A stretch of 64,000 nt of DNA from Desulfovibrionales bacterium (lineage in GTDB: Bacteria > Desulfobacterota > Desulfovibrionia > Desulfovibrionales > Desulfonatronaceae), in assembly GCA_007693505.1 (NCBI GenBank), contig REDL01000082.1, positions 62,001 to 126,000 of the forward strand, read 5' to 3'. Shown piece after piece: positions 26,536 through 35,638 of this stretch; the stretch's first letter is position 1; the number at the start of each line of letters is the position of its first letter. Below the pieces are notes generated by a model. That model made no database searches. It was not told the origin of the DNA and saw only the letters and a list, made by a program, of their open reading frames with translations. Position numbers and translations under genes: made by a program.

Positions 26536-27162
26536 ATGCGCCTAACGTGCCCGCATTGCCAGTCGCCACTGAATCTGCCCGACGACAAAGTCCCGAAGGG
26601 TCAGCGCTTCAAGCTGACTTGCCCCCAGTGCACCAAACCCTTCATCGTTGATCCGGAAAACAAGACCGCGCAAACCGCGGTGCCCCCCCCTGAGCCAGAT
26701 CCCCCTGCCCACACCGAGGAAATGGAGTTTTACCCTCCCGGCGCCAAGGTGGCGTTCCTTTTTGTACAGGATCCGGATTGGGTCACCGCCCTCAAACACT
26801 GTCTCAAGCAACGGGAATATCATGTGGCTGTTGCCGGAGATCAGGCCGAGGCACTTCGCCGAATTGACGCGGTAGGATACCATCTTATTTTCATTGAACA
26901 GACCCCCGGGGCCGTCGACGTCGTGCGTCGCGTCCATGCCTGGGCTGGTATTCAGCGCCGATCCGTGAATGTCATCCTCATTGGCCATGAATTTCAAAGC
27001 CTTCATCCCCGGGCCGCATTTCGCCACGGCGTCAACGGGTACTTCCACCATGCCGACAGTCAAAACACCCCATGGCTTGTCCAGTCGGCCATAGACGGCT
27101 ATGATGAATTCTATAAAGTTTGGCGGTTAGCCGCGCAAACACTGAACAAAGTCCACGTATGA
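26536..27162 (+). CDS. Zinc-ribbon protein with response-regulator-like C-terminal domain
   Basis: A 208-residue protein. The N-terminus is an MJ0042-type zinc ribbon (C5-x2-C8 and C29-x2-C32). After a Pro-rich linker the C-terminal 130 residues look like a receiver fold (KVAFLFVQDPDWVTALKHCL, YHLIFIEQTPG, NVILIGHEF), but the phosphoacceptor aspartate seems lost or shifted (IFIEQ). It is probably a pseudo-receiver linked to the adjacent pilus ATPases. Function unknown. Confidence 0.65.
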   Translation: MRLTCPHCQSPLNLPDDKVPKGQRFKLTCPQCTKPFIVDPENKTAQTAVPPPEPDPPAHTEEMEFYPPGAKVAFLFVQDPDWVTALKHCLKQREYHVAVAGDQAEALRRIDAVGYHLIFIEQTPGAVDVVRRVHAWAGIQRRSVNVILIGHEFQSLHPRAAFRHGVNGYFHHADSQNTPWLVQSAIDGYDEFYKVWRLAAQTLNKVHV

Positions 27163-27169
27163 ACTGAGC

Positions 27170-27442
27170 ATGGAAATGCGGAAGAGAGCCCGATTAATGA
27201 ATTGTCTGGAGACCATCCTGGAAATGGAGTCTCAACTGCACACCTTGCGCGAACCCGATGCCCTGGTGACCGAATTGACCTCTCTGCGCACCCTGATCCG
27301 TGACCTTGAACTGGAGCAAACGCGCCTGGACGAAATGGATGTGCAGCGGATTGAACTGGCAACCACGATCTTTTTGCAGGAACTGGAACTCCACTTTCAG
27401 TGCCGGGAAACCGCGCCATTGTCTGGCAGGTTGCTCCACTAG
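27170..27442 (+). CDS. Small helical protein of unknown function
   Basis: A 90-residue protein, strongly helical with heptad-like Leu/Glu spacing (ETILEMESQL, LRTLIRDLELEQTRLDEMD), so probably a short coiled coil. It starts 8 bp after the preceding gene and is 50 bp before ftsB. ATG codons at 27170, 27176 and 27197 are all possible. No family is recognised. Confidence 0.5.
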   Translation: MEMRKRARLMNCLETILEMESQLHTLREPDALVTELTSLRTLIRDLELEQTRLDEMDVQRIELATTIFLQELELHFQCRETAPLSGRLLH

Positions 27443-27492
27443 CACCAATCCTGAAAAGTACTCTCCCCCGGCCTTGACGGAAAAAACACGCC

Positions 27493-27792
27493 ATGCATTG
27501 GATTCGCCTGCTCTGCTTGCTGCTGTTGCTGCTCAACGGCTTCCTGGTCTGGAAAATTCTGGCCCATGAGCAGGGCTGGGATTCATACCAGGAGCTGCGA
27601 AACCGCCGGGATGTGCTGGTGACGCAAATCGCCGCCACGGAAGAGATCAATCTGGACCTGAGCCGTGAAATCCGCCGCCTGACCACGGACCACGAATACG
27701 TGGCCAGCGTAGTCCGCGTGGAAATGCATTATCTGCGGCCCAACGAGGTGCTCTATATCCCGCAAAACGAAACCTTCCGGAGGCTGCCGTGA
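27493..27792 (+). CDS. ftsB: Septum formation initiator (FtsB/DivIC family)
   Basis: A 99-residue bitopic protein with one N-terminal membrane helix (about residues 5-22) and a periplasmic coiled coil (LRNRRDVLVTQIAATEEINLD) ending with the family tail IRRLTTDHEYVASVVRVEMHYLRPNEVLY. FtsB joins FtsL and FtsQ in the divisome. Its stop overlaps the GTG start of the following TPR gene. Confidence 0.85.
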   Translation: MHWIRLLCLLLLLLNGFLVWKILAHEQGWDSYQELRNRRDVLVTQIAATEEINLDLSREIRRLTTDHEYVASVVRVEMHYLRPNEVLYIPQNETFRRLP

Positions 27793-29030
27793 CCGAAAAA
27801 ATTGCCTGGCTCGAGGAAGTGCTGCGCCTGGAACCCAATTCCAAACTGTTTTTTTCCCTGGCCCAGGCATACCTGCGGGAACACCGAGCCCCTGATGCCG
27901 TGGCGACTTTGCGCAAGGGCCTGGCCTTTCACCCAGAGCACCTGGAAGCCCGCCTGCTCTTGATCGACTGTCTCTCCCACCCGGATATCTCCGTGCCGGA
28001 AGAGCAGGAGCGCCCTCAGGGACCATCCCCGGAGTTGGCCTCCCTCATTGCCTCCCTCTCGTCCCATCCCGGTTTCTGGAGAAAATGGGCTGATACATGC
28101 AGGGACCAGGGGCGCGCCGACCTTGCCGTAACCCTGGACCTGCTGGCCGTTCAGATCAACGACGGCCCCATCTCCTGGGGATCGCTCCTGGAAGAGGGCC
28201 TGCGCGCCGTGACCGGCCAACGGCCCAAGGGGCGAGTGGCCACCGGGCAGATTTGCGAGGCGGCTCAACTGGCCACCCCGCCAATGCCCACCGCGGTATC
28301 GCCGCCGGTATCGCCACCAGATGCGATCGCGGCTGACGATGCTGACCCACTCCCGTCACTGGCATCCACACCGCCACCACCCGGCACAGCAGCTGACACA
28401 GCACCCGACACGGCGTTCGAAGCTCCATCCAGCGGTTCTCCGGCCCCTGAACCGGAACCGGAACCATCCTCCGACTCCGGATTCCCTCCTGTGGACCAGT
28501 ACGATCCAGAATTCGTGGACGAATGGACAGCAGAACCCTCCGACGCGATCCAGTCCACGACGCTGAACGTTCGTGAACCCCAGGCAGAAGTCTTTCCAGC
28601 TGACCCTCAGGCTGCCCAGGCTGTTGAGGACGCCACCGACCCGGAGAGCCTGGAGGAACAGCTCACCGAGGGAGAGCGGCACTATTACGAGACAAAAACC
28701 TATGCCGATCTGCTGGCCAAACAGGGTGAGCACGACGAGGCCCTGGATTTGTACGCCAAGCTGCTGCAAACCTCTCCGGACGACGAACAGCGCCAGGACT
28801 TGCGGACCCGAATCGCGGAACTTCAGGAACGGATTGCCGGAAAGACCCGGGAGGAATCAACGCCTCCGGAACAAGACCCTGACTATCCGGGGAGCGCCAC
28901 GAGCCAATCGGCGCCAACCACCGGGGAACCCGTGACCTCCTCCCCTCAAAGGCCTGCATCCAAGACCACGTCCACAAAGAAAACCCTGCAAAAGCTTGCT
29001 CAACGCCTGGAATCTCGGGCCGGACACTGA
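27789..29030 (+). CDS. Tetratricopeptide repeat protein
   Basis: A 413-residue protein with TPR-like repeats at the N-terminus (about residues 10-65, PNSKLFFSLAQAYLREH) and a C-terminal repeat (about 305-345, YADLLAKQGEHDEALDLYAKLL), joined by a long Pro/Ala/Ser/Glu-rich, probably disordered linker. The GTG start overlaps the ftsB stop (GTGA) and follows CCGGAGG. TPRs mediate protein contacts; the ftsB coupling hints at an envelope or division role. Function not known. Confidence 0.75.
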   Translation: MTEKIAWLEEVLRLEPNSKLFFSLAQAYLREHRAPDAVATLRKGLAFHPEHLEARLLLIDCLSHPDISVPEEQERPQGPSPELASLIASLSSHPGFWRKWADTCRDQGRADLAVTLDLLAVQINDGPISWGSLLEEGLRAVTGQRPKGRVATGQICEAAQLATPPMPTAVSPPVSPPDAIAADDADPLPSLASTPPPPGTAADTAPDTAFEAPSSGSPAPEPEPEPSSDSGFPPVDQYDPEFVDEWTAEPSDAIQSTTLNVREPQAEVFPADPQAAQAVEDATDPESLEEQLTEGERHYYETKTYADLLAKQGEHDEALDLYAKLLQTSPDDEQRQDLRTRIAELQERIAGKTREESTPPEQDPDYPGSATSQSAPTTGEPVTSSPQRPASKTTSTKKTLQKLAQRLESRAGH

Positions 29031-29104
29031 ATCGGCCCGAATCCGGCCTGAATCCGGCCTGACCCGCGCTTTTGCACAATAGCCCGAAGGAACCATCAAA
29101 GATC

Positions 29105-29881
29105 ATGTTTACCCACGTTTTTCTTCCTCTCTCCCTTGCTCTCCTGCTCTTTTCCCTGGTCGGCTGTTCAACCGTGCGCAGCGCATGGGAGAAGACCACC
29201 GAAGCCTACGAAACCTATGTGGACCCCAGGCCGGAGATCAACCTGGATCGCCGTCCCGGATTGTCCCGCGCCGAGCAATACCTGGCCATGCAGTTCAGCT
29301 TGATGGACCAGAACCTGGAAGAGGCGCTGCGCGCCCTGGCTCCACAAGACCGCTTTCCGTCATCGGGATGGTTCACTGACTTTCTGGAGCGCTTTCCCTG
29401 GATGACCGCCATTGTGGCCGTGGACACACAAGGGCGAATATTGACCGGCCGGCCGGAAACCCCGATAAAATCCATTGATCCTGCCCCCCTGCTGGACCGT
29501 GAATGGTCCATGTTTCAGCGCGGGCTGCAGGGATTCACCCAGGACACACCCCTGGGTCCGGAGATGATCATCGCCAGTCCGTTTTTTCGCGATGGAACAT
29601 GGCAAGGCTTGCTCATCGCCCATTTTGACCCTCGAGCTCTGGTCCGCTTTGCCACCGCTCCGGAACGCCTGGTCCTTTTGACCCCGCAAAAGCTTCTCTG
29701 GAGCGGGGCAGATCAAGCCACGACCCAGCACATCATGGAAGCTCCCTGGGAGCGTATTCTGCGAGACCGGGTGCATGGCCGCAAGAGCGCGGAAATCGAC
29801 ACTGTCCGCTGGCTGTCCCGGCCCATTGGCGACCTGCAGCTGATTTACGCCCTGGCCCTGCCCAATCGGGCGGAGCCGTAA
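29105..29881 (+). CDS. Lipoprotein with cache-like sensor region, unknown function
   Basis: A 258-residue lipoprotein: signal plus lipobox LVGC (Cys near residue 17). The mature part contains WMTAIVAVDTQGRILTGRP and FFRDGTWQGLLIAHFDPRALV, segments that resemble a PAS/Cache sensor fold. It is codirectional with the TPR gene, 74 bp downstream. It may sense an extracellular signal or simply be structural. Homology is weak. Confidence 0.65.
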   Translation: MFTHVFLPLSLALLLFSLVGCSTVRSAWEKTTEAYETYVDPRPEINLDRRPGLSRAEQYLAMQFSLMDQNLEEALRALAPQDRFPSSGWFTDFLERFPWMTAIVAVDTQGRILTGRPETPIKSIDPAPLLDREWSMFQRGLQGFTQDTPLGPEMIIASPFFRDGTWQGLLIAHFDPRALVRFATAPERLVLLTPQKLLWSGADQATTQHIMEAPWERILRDRVHGRKSAEIDTVRWLSRPIGDLQLIYALALPNRAEP

Positions 29882-30279
29882 CCACTCCTGTCCAAACCTG
29901 CCCGCACCAGAGGTCGCTGATGCCGGACACATGTCCACTCCGCTTGCACCCCGACCCTCGTCCGCCCTCAGGGCAGATTTGTTCACGCACTCCGGGCGCT
30001 CTGAATCGCGATTCATGAGTCAAAATAATCATTGAAATCAATAAGTTACCAGAAACAGGCTTCAATCAGGATTCTGATTTCATTGGTTGCTGGCCCAGCC
30101 TGGAGGGTTCACGTGAGCACGTTGCAAGCTAATAATTTGAAATTATAGATTTTTTATGAACAACAACATGGCCCTGCGCCCGTTCTCCCCTGGCCTTTGC
30201 CTTGCGTTGCATCTTCGCTATATTCCTCCTGCCCTCGCCAGACGGACCAATCAACACTTCCACGCCCAAGGAGTTTTCC
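29882..30279. other. 398-bp gene-free region upstream of fbp
   Basis: No coding region was seen. A 14-bp perfect palindrome TGAATCGCGATTCA lies at 30002-30015 and may be an operator. An AT-rich stretch around 30129-30158 (AATAATTTGAAATTATAG) is a likely promoter zone for fbp, but no precise -35/-10 pair is assigned. Confidence 0.5.
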
Positions 30280-31287
30280 ATGCCCCAGATCACGGTCATT
30301 GAGCATCTGCTTTACCACCAAAAGGAATCCCCCATGGCCACGGGCCGATTCACCCGTCTGCTCTCCGAAATGATCCTCTCCGGAAAGATCATTAACCAGG
30401 AGGTGAACAAGGCCGGATTGGCGGAAATACTTGGAATGACCGGAGAGACCAACGTTCAGGGCGAAAAGGTGCGCAAGCTGGATGAATTTGCCAACAGGGT
30501 TCTGGTGCACCGCCTGCAGCGGGCCGGAGTGCTCTGTGCCCTGGCATCAGAGGAAAATGCCGACCTGATTCCCATCCCCGCCGACTGCCCCCAGGGTGAC
30601 TACATCCTGATTTTCGACCCCCTGGACGGCTCGTCGAACATTGACGCCAATGTCAGTATCGGCACGATTTTTTCCATTTTTCGCCGTGTCAGCCCCTGTG
30701 GGGAGCCGGTTTCCATGGCCGATATTCTGCAAAGAGGCATCCAGCAGGTGGCCGCCGGATATATCATCTACGGATCATCCACCATGCTCGTTTACACCAC
30801 GGGCAACGGGGTGCACGGCTTCACCCTGGATCCCAGCATCGGTGAATTCCTGCTTTCCCACCCGGATATCCAAATTCCGGAACGGGGTAAAATCTACTCC
30901 GCCAACGAAGGCTATCGACACTACTGGGACCAGCCGACATGCAAAGCTCTCGACTATTTCAAGGACCCGAACAACGACTCCGGGCGGGTCTATCGATCGC
31001 GGTACATCGGTTCTCTGGTGGCGGACTTCCATCGCAACCTGCTGTATGGAGGCATCTTTCTCTACCCCGCGGATTCAAAAGACCCCAACCATCCCCATGG
31101 CAAGCTGCGCTTGATGTGCGAAGCCAATCCCCTGGCCTTGATCGTGGAGCAGGCCGGGGGCATGGCCACCGACGGCATCAATCGTATTCTGGATATTCAG
31201 CCTGACGAACTCCACCAGCGCGTTCCCCTGGTCATTGGTTCCAAACAGGATGTTCTCAAGGTCCGTGAACTCCTCCAGGCCGGCTGA
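30280..31287 (+). CDS. fbp: Fructose-1,6-bisphosphatase class I
   Basis: A 335-residue gluconeogenic enzyme. The metal/substrate site [20 protein letters not shown] is at about residues 113-132, with downstream GGIFLYP and [20 protein letters not shown] regions intact. It hydrolyses fructose 1,6-bisphosphate, needed when growing on lactate or CO2-derived carbon. The ATG at 30280 follows AAGGAG; a 26-residue upstream extension is rejected. Next is tsaD, 43 bp away on the same strand. Confidence 0.95.
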   Translation: MPQITVIEHLLYHQKESPMATGRFTRLLSEMILSGKIINQEVNKAGLAEILGMTGETNVQGEKVRKLDEFANRVLVHRLQRAGVLCALASEENADLIPIPADCPQGDYILIFDPLDGSSNIDANVSIGTIFSIFRRVSPCGEPVSMADILQRGIQQVAAGYIIYGSSTMLVYTTGNGVHGFTLDPSIGEFLLSHPDIQIPERGKIYSANEGYRHYWDQPTCKALDYFKDPNNDSGRVYRSRYIGSLVADFHRNLLYGGIFLYPADSKDPNHPHGKLRLMCEANPLALIVEQAGGMATDGINRILDIQPDELHQRVPLVIGSKQDVLKVRELLQAG

Positions 31288-31330
31288 GTCGGATTGGGAT
31301 TCCTGAATCCAGGCTCCTGTCACCCAACAA

Positions 31331-32470
31331 ATGAACTTGACGTCCCCCATGTTGTGCCTCGGCATTGAAACTTCCTGTGACGAGACCGCCCTGGCCCTGG
31401 TCCGGGACGGTCGACTGGTGGATCAGTGCCTGCACAGCCAGGAAAAGCTCCATGCCCTGTTCGGCGGCGTTGTGCCGGAATTGGCTTCCCGGAGCCACCT
31501 CACGGCCCTGCCTGTCCTTCTGGAGCGCCTGCTGGAACGAACCGGCACGAAGATCGGGGATATTCAGGTCGTTGCCGCGGCCAGAGGACCCGGCCTGCTT
31601 GGCAGCCTGCTGGTCGGCCTGGGCATGGCCAAGGGCTTGGCCCTCTCTCTGCGGGCCCCTCTTGTAGGTGTCAATCACCTCCATGCGCACCTGCTGGCTG
31701 CCGGGATGGAACAGGACATTTCCTTTCCAGCCCTGGGCCTGTTGGTCTCCGGCGGCCACACCCAGCTGTACCGGATCAGCTCCCCCTTCCACTTCGAACT
31801 GCTGGGACGCACTCTGGACGACGCTGCCGGAGAGGCACTGGATAAAGCCGCGACCATGCTCAACCTGCCCTATCCAGGCGGCCGGTACATCGACGCCTTG
31901 GCCGCGGGGTCCACGCCGGATCCCGCGCTGTTCCCTCGCCCCTACCTGGAAAACCGCAACCTGGATTTCAGTTTCAGCGGGTTGAAAACCGCCTTTTCCC
32001 AGTATGTCGGCGAACATCCCCAGCTGCGCTTTCCCTTCCAGGCCGATGACGCTCAGCTGCGAGCATGGGCCGAAGCCCATCCGGAGCTCGGCAGGGTTTG
32101 CGCTTCACTGAACTGGAGCATCGCGGAAACACTGCGAATAAAAGTCCTGCGGGCTCTGAACGACGGGGGGCCCTATCGCAGCCTGATCACGGCCGGGGGA
32201 GTTGCCGCCAACTCCATGCTTCGTTCACTGCTCACGCAGACAACACAGGGCCACGACCTGGAATTGATTTTGCCGAGCCCCGGCCTGTGCACGGACAATG
32301 CGGCAATGATCGCCTACACAGGATGGCTATTGGCCGAAGCCGGGTGGCACCATGATCTGACTGTTGAGGCCATCCCCCGGGGCAAGCCCATTGCCTGGGA
32401 TTATCGACGCCTGCCGGACATGGAATCGGCCAAGCCAGGCTACCTTGACACCTGCCGTCCGCCCAACTAA
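31331..32470 (+). CDS. tsaD: tRNA N6-adenosine threonylcarbamoyltransferase
   Basis: A 379-residue ASKHA-fold enzyme that transfers threonylcarbamoyl to A37 of ANN-decoding tRNAs. The iron/zinc site motif HLHAH and the nucleotide-binding ETSCDETA and VSGGHTQLY segments are present, along with GGVAANSMLR near the C-terminus. An ATG at 31349 is an alternative start. A universally conserved gene; regulation not visible. Confidence 0.96.
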   Translation: MNLTSPMLCLGIETSCDETALALVRDGRLVDQCLHSQEKLHALFGGVVPELASRSHLTALPVLLERLLERTGTKIGDIQVVAAARGPGLLGSLLVGLGMAKGLALSLRAPLVGVNHLHAHLLAAGMEQDISFPALGLLVSGGHTQLYRISSPFHFELLGRTLDDAAGEALDKAATMLNLPYPGGRYIDALAAGSTPDPALFPRPYLENRNLDFSFSGLKTAFSQYVGEHPQLRFPFQADDAQLRAWAEAHPELGRVCASLNWSIAETLRIKVLRALNDGGPYRSLITAGGVAANSMLRSLLTQTTQGHDLELILPSPGLCTDNAAMIAYTGWLLAEAGWHHDLTVEAIPRGKPIAWDYRRLPDMESAKPGYLDTCRPPN

Positions 32471-32575
32471 CTAGAAAAGTTGCCCAGGTGTTGAATATAC
32501 CCCTACCATCGGCCGGTCACGAACGACCTTGCGACTATCCCCACAGAAGAACCTGCAAGCGAAAAGGAGATGATC

Positions 32576-32893
32576 ATGGCACATGAACTCAACGATACAA
32601 ATTTTGACGCCGAAGTCCTGCAATGCGACCTCCCGGTCCTGGTCGATTTCTGGGCACCCTGGTGCGGCCCGTGCCGTGCCATCGCCCCGGTCATCGAGGA
32701 ACTCAGCCAGGAACTGACCGGACAGGTCAAGGTTGCGAAAATGAACGTGGACGAAAGCTCCAAGACTCCTTCTCGCTTCGGCATCCGGGCCATCCCCACC
32801 CTGATTCTCTTCAAGAACGGGGAAGTGGTGGAGCAGTTGACCGGTGCTGTTTCCAAAAGCAGCATCAAGGATATGATCGCCAAAAAAATCTAG
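32576..32893 (+). CDS. trxA: Thioredoxin
   Basis: A 105-residue thioredoxin with active site WCGPC (Cys30, Cys33) and the cis-proline loop ([11 protein letters not shown]). It reduces cytoplasmic disulfides. The ATG at 32576 is 6 bp after AAGGAG; the ATG at 32570 overlaps that RBS and is rejected. Seven bases separate it from trxB. Confidence 0.96.
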   Translation: MAHELNDTNFDAEVLQCDLPVLVDFWAPWCGPCRAIAPVIEELSQELTGQVKVAKMNVDESSKTPSRFGIRAIPTLILFKNGEVVEQLTGAVSKSSIKDMIAKKI

Positions 32894-32900
32894 ATCGCGC

Positions 32901-33821
32901 ATGCAATCATTTGATGCAGTCATCATTGGGGGCGGCCCGGCAGGCATGACGGCCGCCCTCTATCTCTTGCGCTCCGGCGCTTCCGTGGCCTTGGTGGAAC
33001 GCCTGGCTCCCGGCGGACAGATCCTGACCACGGAATGGATCGAGAACTACCCTGGCTACCCCAAGGGAATCAAAGGCTACGAGCTGGCGGACCTGATGGC
33101 CGACCATCTCAAGGAGTATCCCCTTGTAACCCTGCGCAACGAGGTCCGTGCCATGGAACACCATGGACCAGGGCGCAATACCGTACACCTGGATGAATAT
33201 CCCGTGCAGGCCAAGGCCGTCGTGATCTGCTCCGGGGTGGCCTGGAAGCGGCTTGGGCTGGAGCGGGAGGAGTACTTCGTCGGCCGGGGTGTTTCCTATT
33301 GCGCCCTCTGTGACGCAAACTTCTTCAAAGGCCAGGCTGTTGCCGCGGTGGGCGGTGGAAACACGGCATTGGAAGAGTCCATCTACCTCGCCAAAATTGT
33401 CAAGAAAGTCTACCTGATCCACCGCCGTGACGCCTTTCGTGCTGATAAGATTTTTCAAAAGCGTGTCCAGGATACCCCGAACATTGAGTGCGTGATGCAT
33501 TCCGTGCCCACGGAACTCCTGGGCGAAACAGAGCTGCAAGGCGTCCGGGTAACGCACCTCCCCGATGGATCCCAGCGCATTCTGGACATCGCCGGACTGT
33601 TTGTCTTCGTCGGCTCTGAAGCCTTGACGAATTTTGTCCCCCCAGCCTTGTCCCTTTCCCCGTCCCGCTTCATTCCCACGGACCAGTCCATGGCCACCAA
33701 CCTCCCGGGGATCTACGCCGCCGGGGATGTCCGGGACAAACACTGTCGGCAGGTGGCCACGGCCGTCGGGGACGGTGCCAACGCCGCCCAATCCGCATCT
33801 CTTTTTCTGGATTCCCTGTGA
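32901..33821 (+). CDS. trxB: Thioredoxin reductase
   Basis: A 306-residue FAD/NAD(P) flavoprotein. FAD motif GGGPAG near residues 10-15, redox-active CALC (Cys134, Cys137) and NAD(P)-motif GGGNTALEE are seen. It passes electrons from NAD(P)H to TrxA. The stop codon overlaps the GTG start of bamD. Cofactor preference (NADH or NADPH) is not decided here. Confidence 0.96.
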   Translation: MQSFDAVIIGGGPAGMTAALYLLRSGASVALVERLAPGGQILTTEWIENYPGYPKGIKGYELADLMADHLKEYPLVTLRNEVRAMEHHGPGRNTVHLDEYPVQAKAVVICSGVAWKRLGLEREEYFVGRGVSYCALCDANFFKGQAVAAVGGGNTALEESIYLAKIVKKVYLIHRRDAFRADKIFQKRVQDTPNIECVMHSVPTELLGETELQGVRVTHLPDGSQRILDIAGLFVFVGSEALTNFVPPALSLSPSRFIPTDQSMATNLPGIYAAGDVRDKHCRQVATAVGDGANAAQSASLFLDSL

Positions 33822-34552
33822 ACAGATCACCCATTTTTGCACTCCTGCCCTGCCTGCTCCTGACGCTGTTTCTCTCAGGCTGCGGCATCATCGACTACTA
33901 TTTTCTCACCCCCCCGGAGGACACGGCCCAGGAACTGGCCCAGGCCGGCTTTGAGGCCATGGAGGCCCGGGAGTATCGCCAAGCTGTGACCTATTTTACC
34001 AGGCTGCGGGACCGCTACCCGTTCAGTCCCTTTACCTCTGCGGCGGAACTGGCCCTGGGGGACGCCTACTTTCTTTCCGGACAATACCAGGCCGCGGCCC
34101 AGACCTACCTGGAGTTCGAGTCCCTCCATCCAGGCCATGAGGCCATTCCGTACGTCCTCCATCAGATCGGAATGTCCTACTTGCGGCAGTTTCGCTCAAT
34201 CGACCGGCCCATCGACAACCTGCACCAGGCCTTGCAGTATTTTCGGCGTCTGCAGCAAACCTATCCCCAGTCCCCCCAGGCCCAAGAGGCGGAACAGGCC
34301 ATTTTGGAAACCCGGACCCGAATTGCGGAGCACGAACTGTTTGTGGCGGATTTCTACTGGCGCCGCAATCAATATGGCCCAGCCTGGCGCCGGTACCAGT
34401 CCGTTGTCCGCGACTTTGGCGACATTCCGGAAATCGGGGAATACGCCGAACGCCAGGCAAACTTCGCCTACTACCACTTCCAAAGACAGCAGGCCCAGGA
34501 AGATCGGGAAGAACGCGAAGGCACCTGGAAGCGGCTGCTGGATTGGCTCTGA
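33818..34552 (+). CDS. bamD: Outer membrane protein assembly factor BamD
   Basis: A 244-residue lipoprotein with lipobox LSGC (Cys22) and TPR-type helical repeats from about residue 40 (QAGFEAMEAREYRQAVTYF onward). It belongs to the BAM machine that inserts outer membrane beta-barrels. GTG start overlaps the trxB TGA. The length and YaiO/BamD family features are normal. Confidence 0.9.
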   Translation: MNRSPIFALLPCLLLTLFLSGCGIIDYYFLTPPEDTAQELAQAGFEAMEAREYRQAVTYFTRLRDRYPFSPFTSAAELALGDAYFLSGQYQAAAQTYLEFESLHPGHEAIPYVLHQIGMSYLRQFRSIDRPIDNLHQALQYFRRLQQTYPQSPQAQEAEQAILETRTRIAEHELFVADFYWRRNQYGPAWRRYQSVVRDFGDIPEIGEYAERQANFAYYHFQRQQAQEDREEREGTWKRLLDWL

Positions 34553-34624
34553 TCCGTTTTACATTCCTTTTGACGATGCCATTGGCTGCTGTTTCGTCGA
34601 GTCTCTCCAGATTTCCCGCGCACC

Positions 34625-35530
34625 ATGCCTGAGCTGTGCTCAACGCTTCCCGAAGCCTGGCGCGTCCCGGATGACGTCCTGGCCCAGGCGTACGCAGACG
34701 TCAGTGATGTGGATCGCTCCTGGATCAAAAAAAACATCGCCCAGCTCTATGCCCTGCATCCTCCCGCGGGGGTGGACCGTCTCAGCCGTCGGATCTCCTG
34801 GTCCGGGGGCTTTTCCACGTCAGCCCACCGGTCTCCCAGACCCTGGGCCTGCCTCCTTTCCTCCCGGTCCCAGGCGTCTCCGGCCCAGATCCTGGCAGCT
34901 TTGGTTCCGGTGATGACCGCGGGCATTGCCGACATCCTGGCCATCCTCGATCCCTCCTCGATCCGGTCCGCAAGGGTGCTCACAAGCCTGGAGCTGTGCG
35001 GCGTGGAGCAGATCTACACCGTTCCCGCGGCCCCATTGACAAACGCTTCCTGTTCCCTGACTTCAGAGACCGTCGGGCAGATGCTCCACCACCTCGTCGC
35101 CACAAAGCCCGCCGGGCTCATTCTGGATCTTGACGGCGCGCTACGCCACGGCCTGCTTGCCTGCGACGCTTTTGCGCAGGTTGCCGCCTGGAGCCCCGGC
35201 CCCGTTCCGTTGATCCGCATCTGGTGTGACGCATCTGAGCAATGGAATTGGCCGGTACTGAAATGGAACCACCCTGAAATCCGCATCGAGGCATGGGGCG
35301 CTTACCGCGAAACCGCACCAGAGCACATCCCTCGCTCCCAGGGATCATGGGACGCATTTCAACATCCCGACGGCAGTGTACTGGGCATCGGCACGCATCT
35401 CCTCCCCTCGTCAATCATCCCCAACACAAGATTGACTCTAACCCCGGGCCAGGAAGGATGCTGGGTTTGGCCGGAACTGCACCCGGTCGCACTGTGCTTC
35501 CAGGAAGGCATGGTGCTCTCCGACACGTGA
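34625..35530 (+). CDS. Conserved-looking protein of unknown function, weakly like histidinol dehydrogenase
   Basis: A 301-residue soluble protein. One segment (PAQILAALVPVMTAGIADIL, then LTSLELCGVEQIYTVPAA) faintly resembles the substrate-binding part of HisD, but the zinc-binding and catalytic His residues of HisD were not found. No signal peptide. It is an isolated gene between bamD and the EF-G paralogue. The ATG at 34625 lacks a clear RBS. Function is not assigned. Confidence 0.55.
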   Translation: MPELCSTLPEAWRVPDDVLAQAYADVSDVDRSWIKKNIAQLYALHPPAGVDRLSRRISWSGGFSTSAHRSPRPWACLLSSRSQASPAQILAALVPVMTAGIADILAILDPSSIRSARVLTSLELCGVEQIYTVPAAPLTNASCSLTSETVGQMLHHLVATKPAGLILDLDGALRHGLLACDAFAQVAAWSPGPVPLIRIWCDASEQWNWPVLKWNHPEIRIEAWGAYRETAPEHIPRSQGSWDAFQHPDGSVLGIGTHLLPSSIIPNTRLTLTPGQEGCWVWPELHPVALCFQEGMVLSDT

Positions 35531-35638
35531 ACCGTCCCGGCGCATCCACTTGGTTTTGGGGAGATCCTCAAAAACCTTCCGGGGCGTCCATTCATTCCCA
35601 TGCAACCGTCCCTGCCCGGCTTTCACTTGTAAGGCTGA

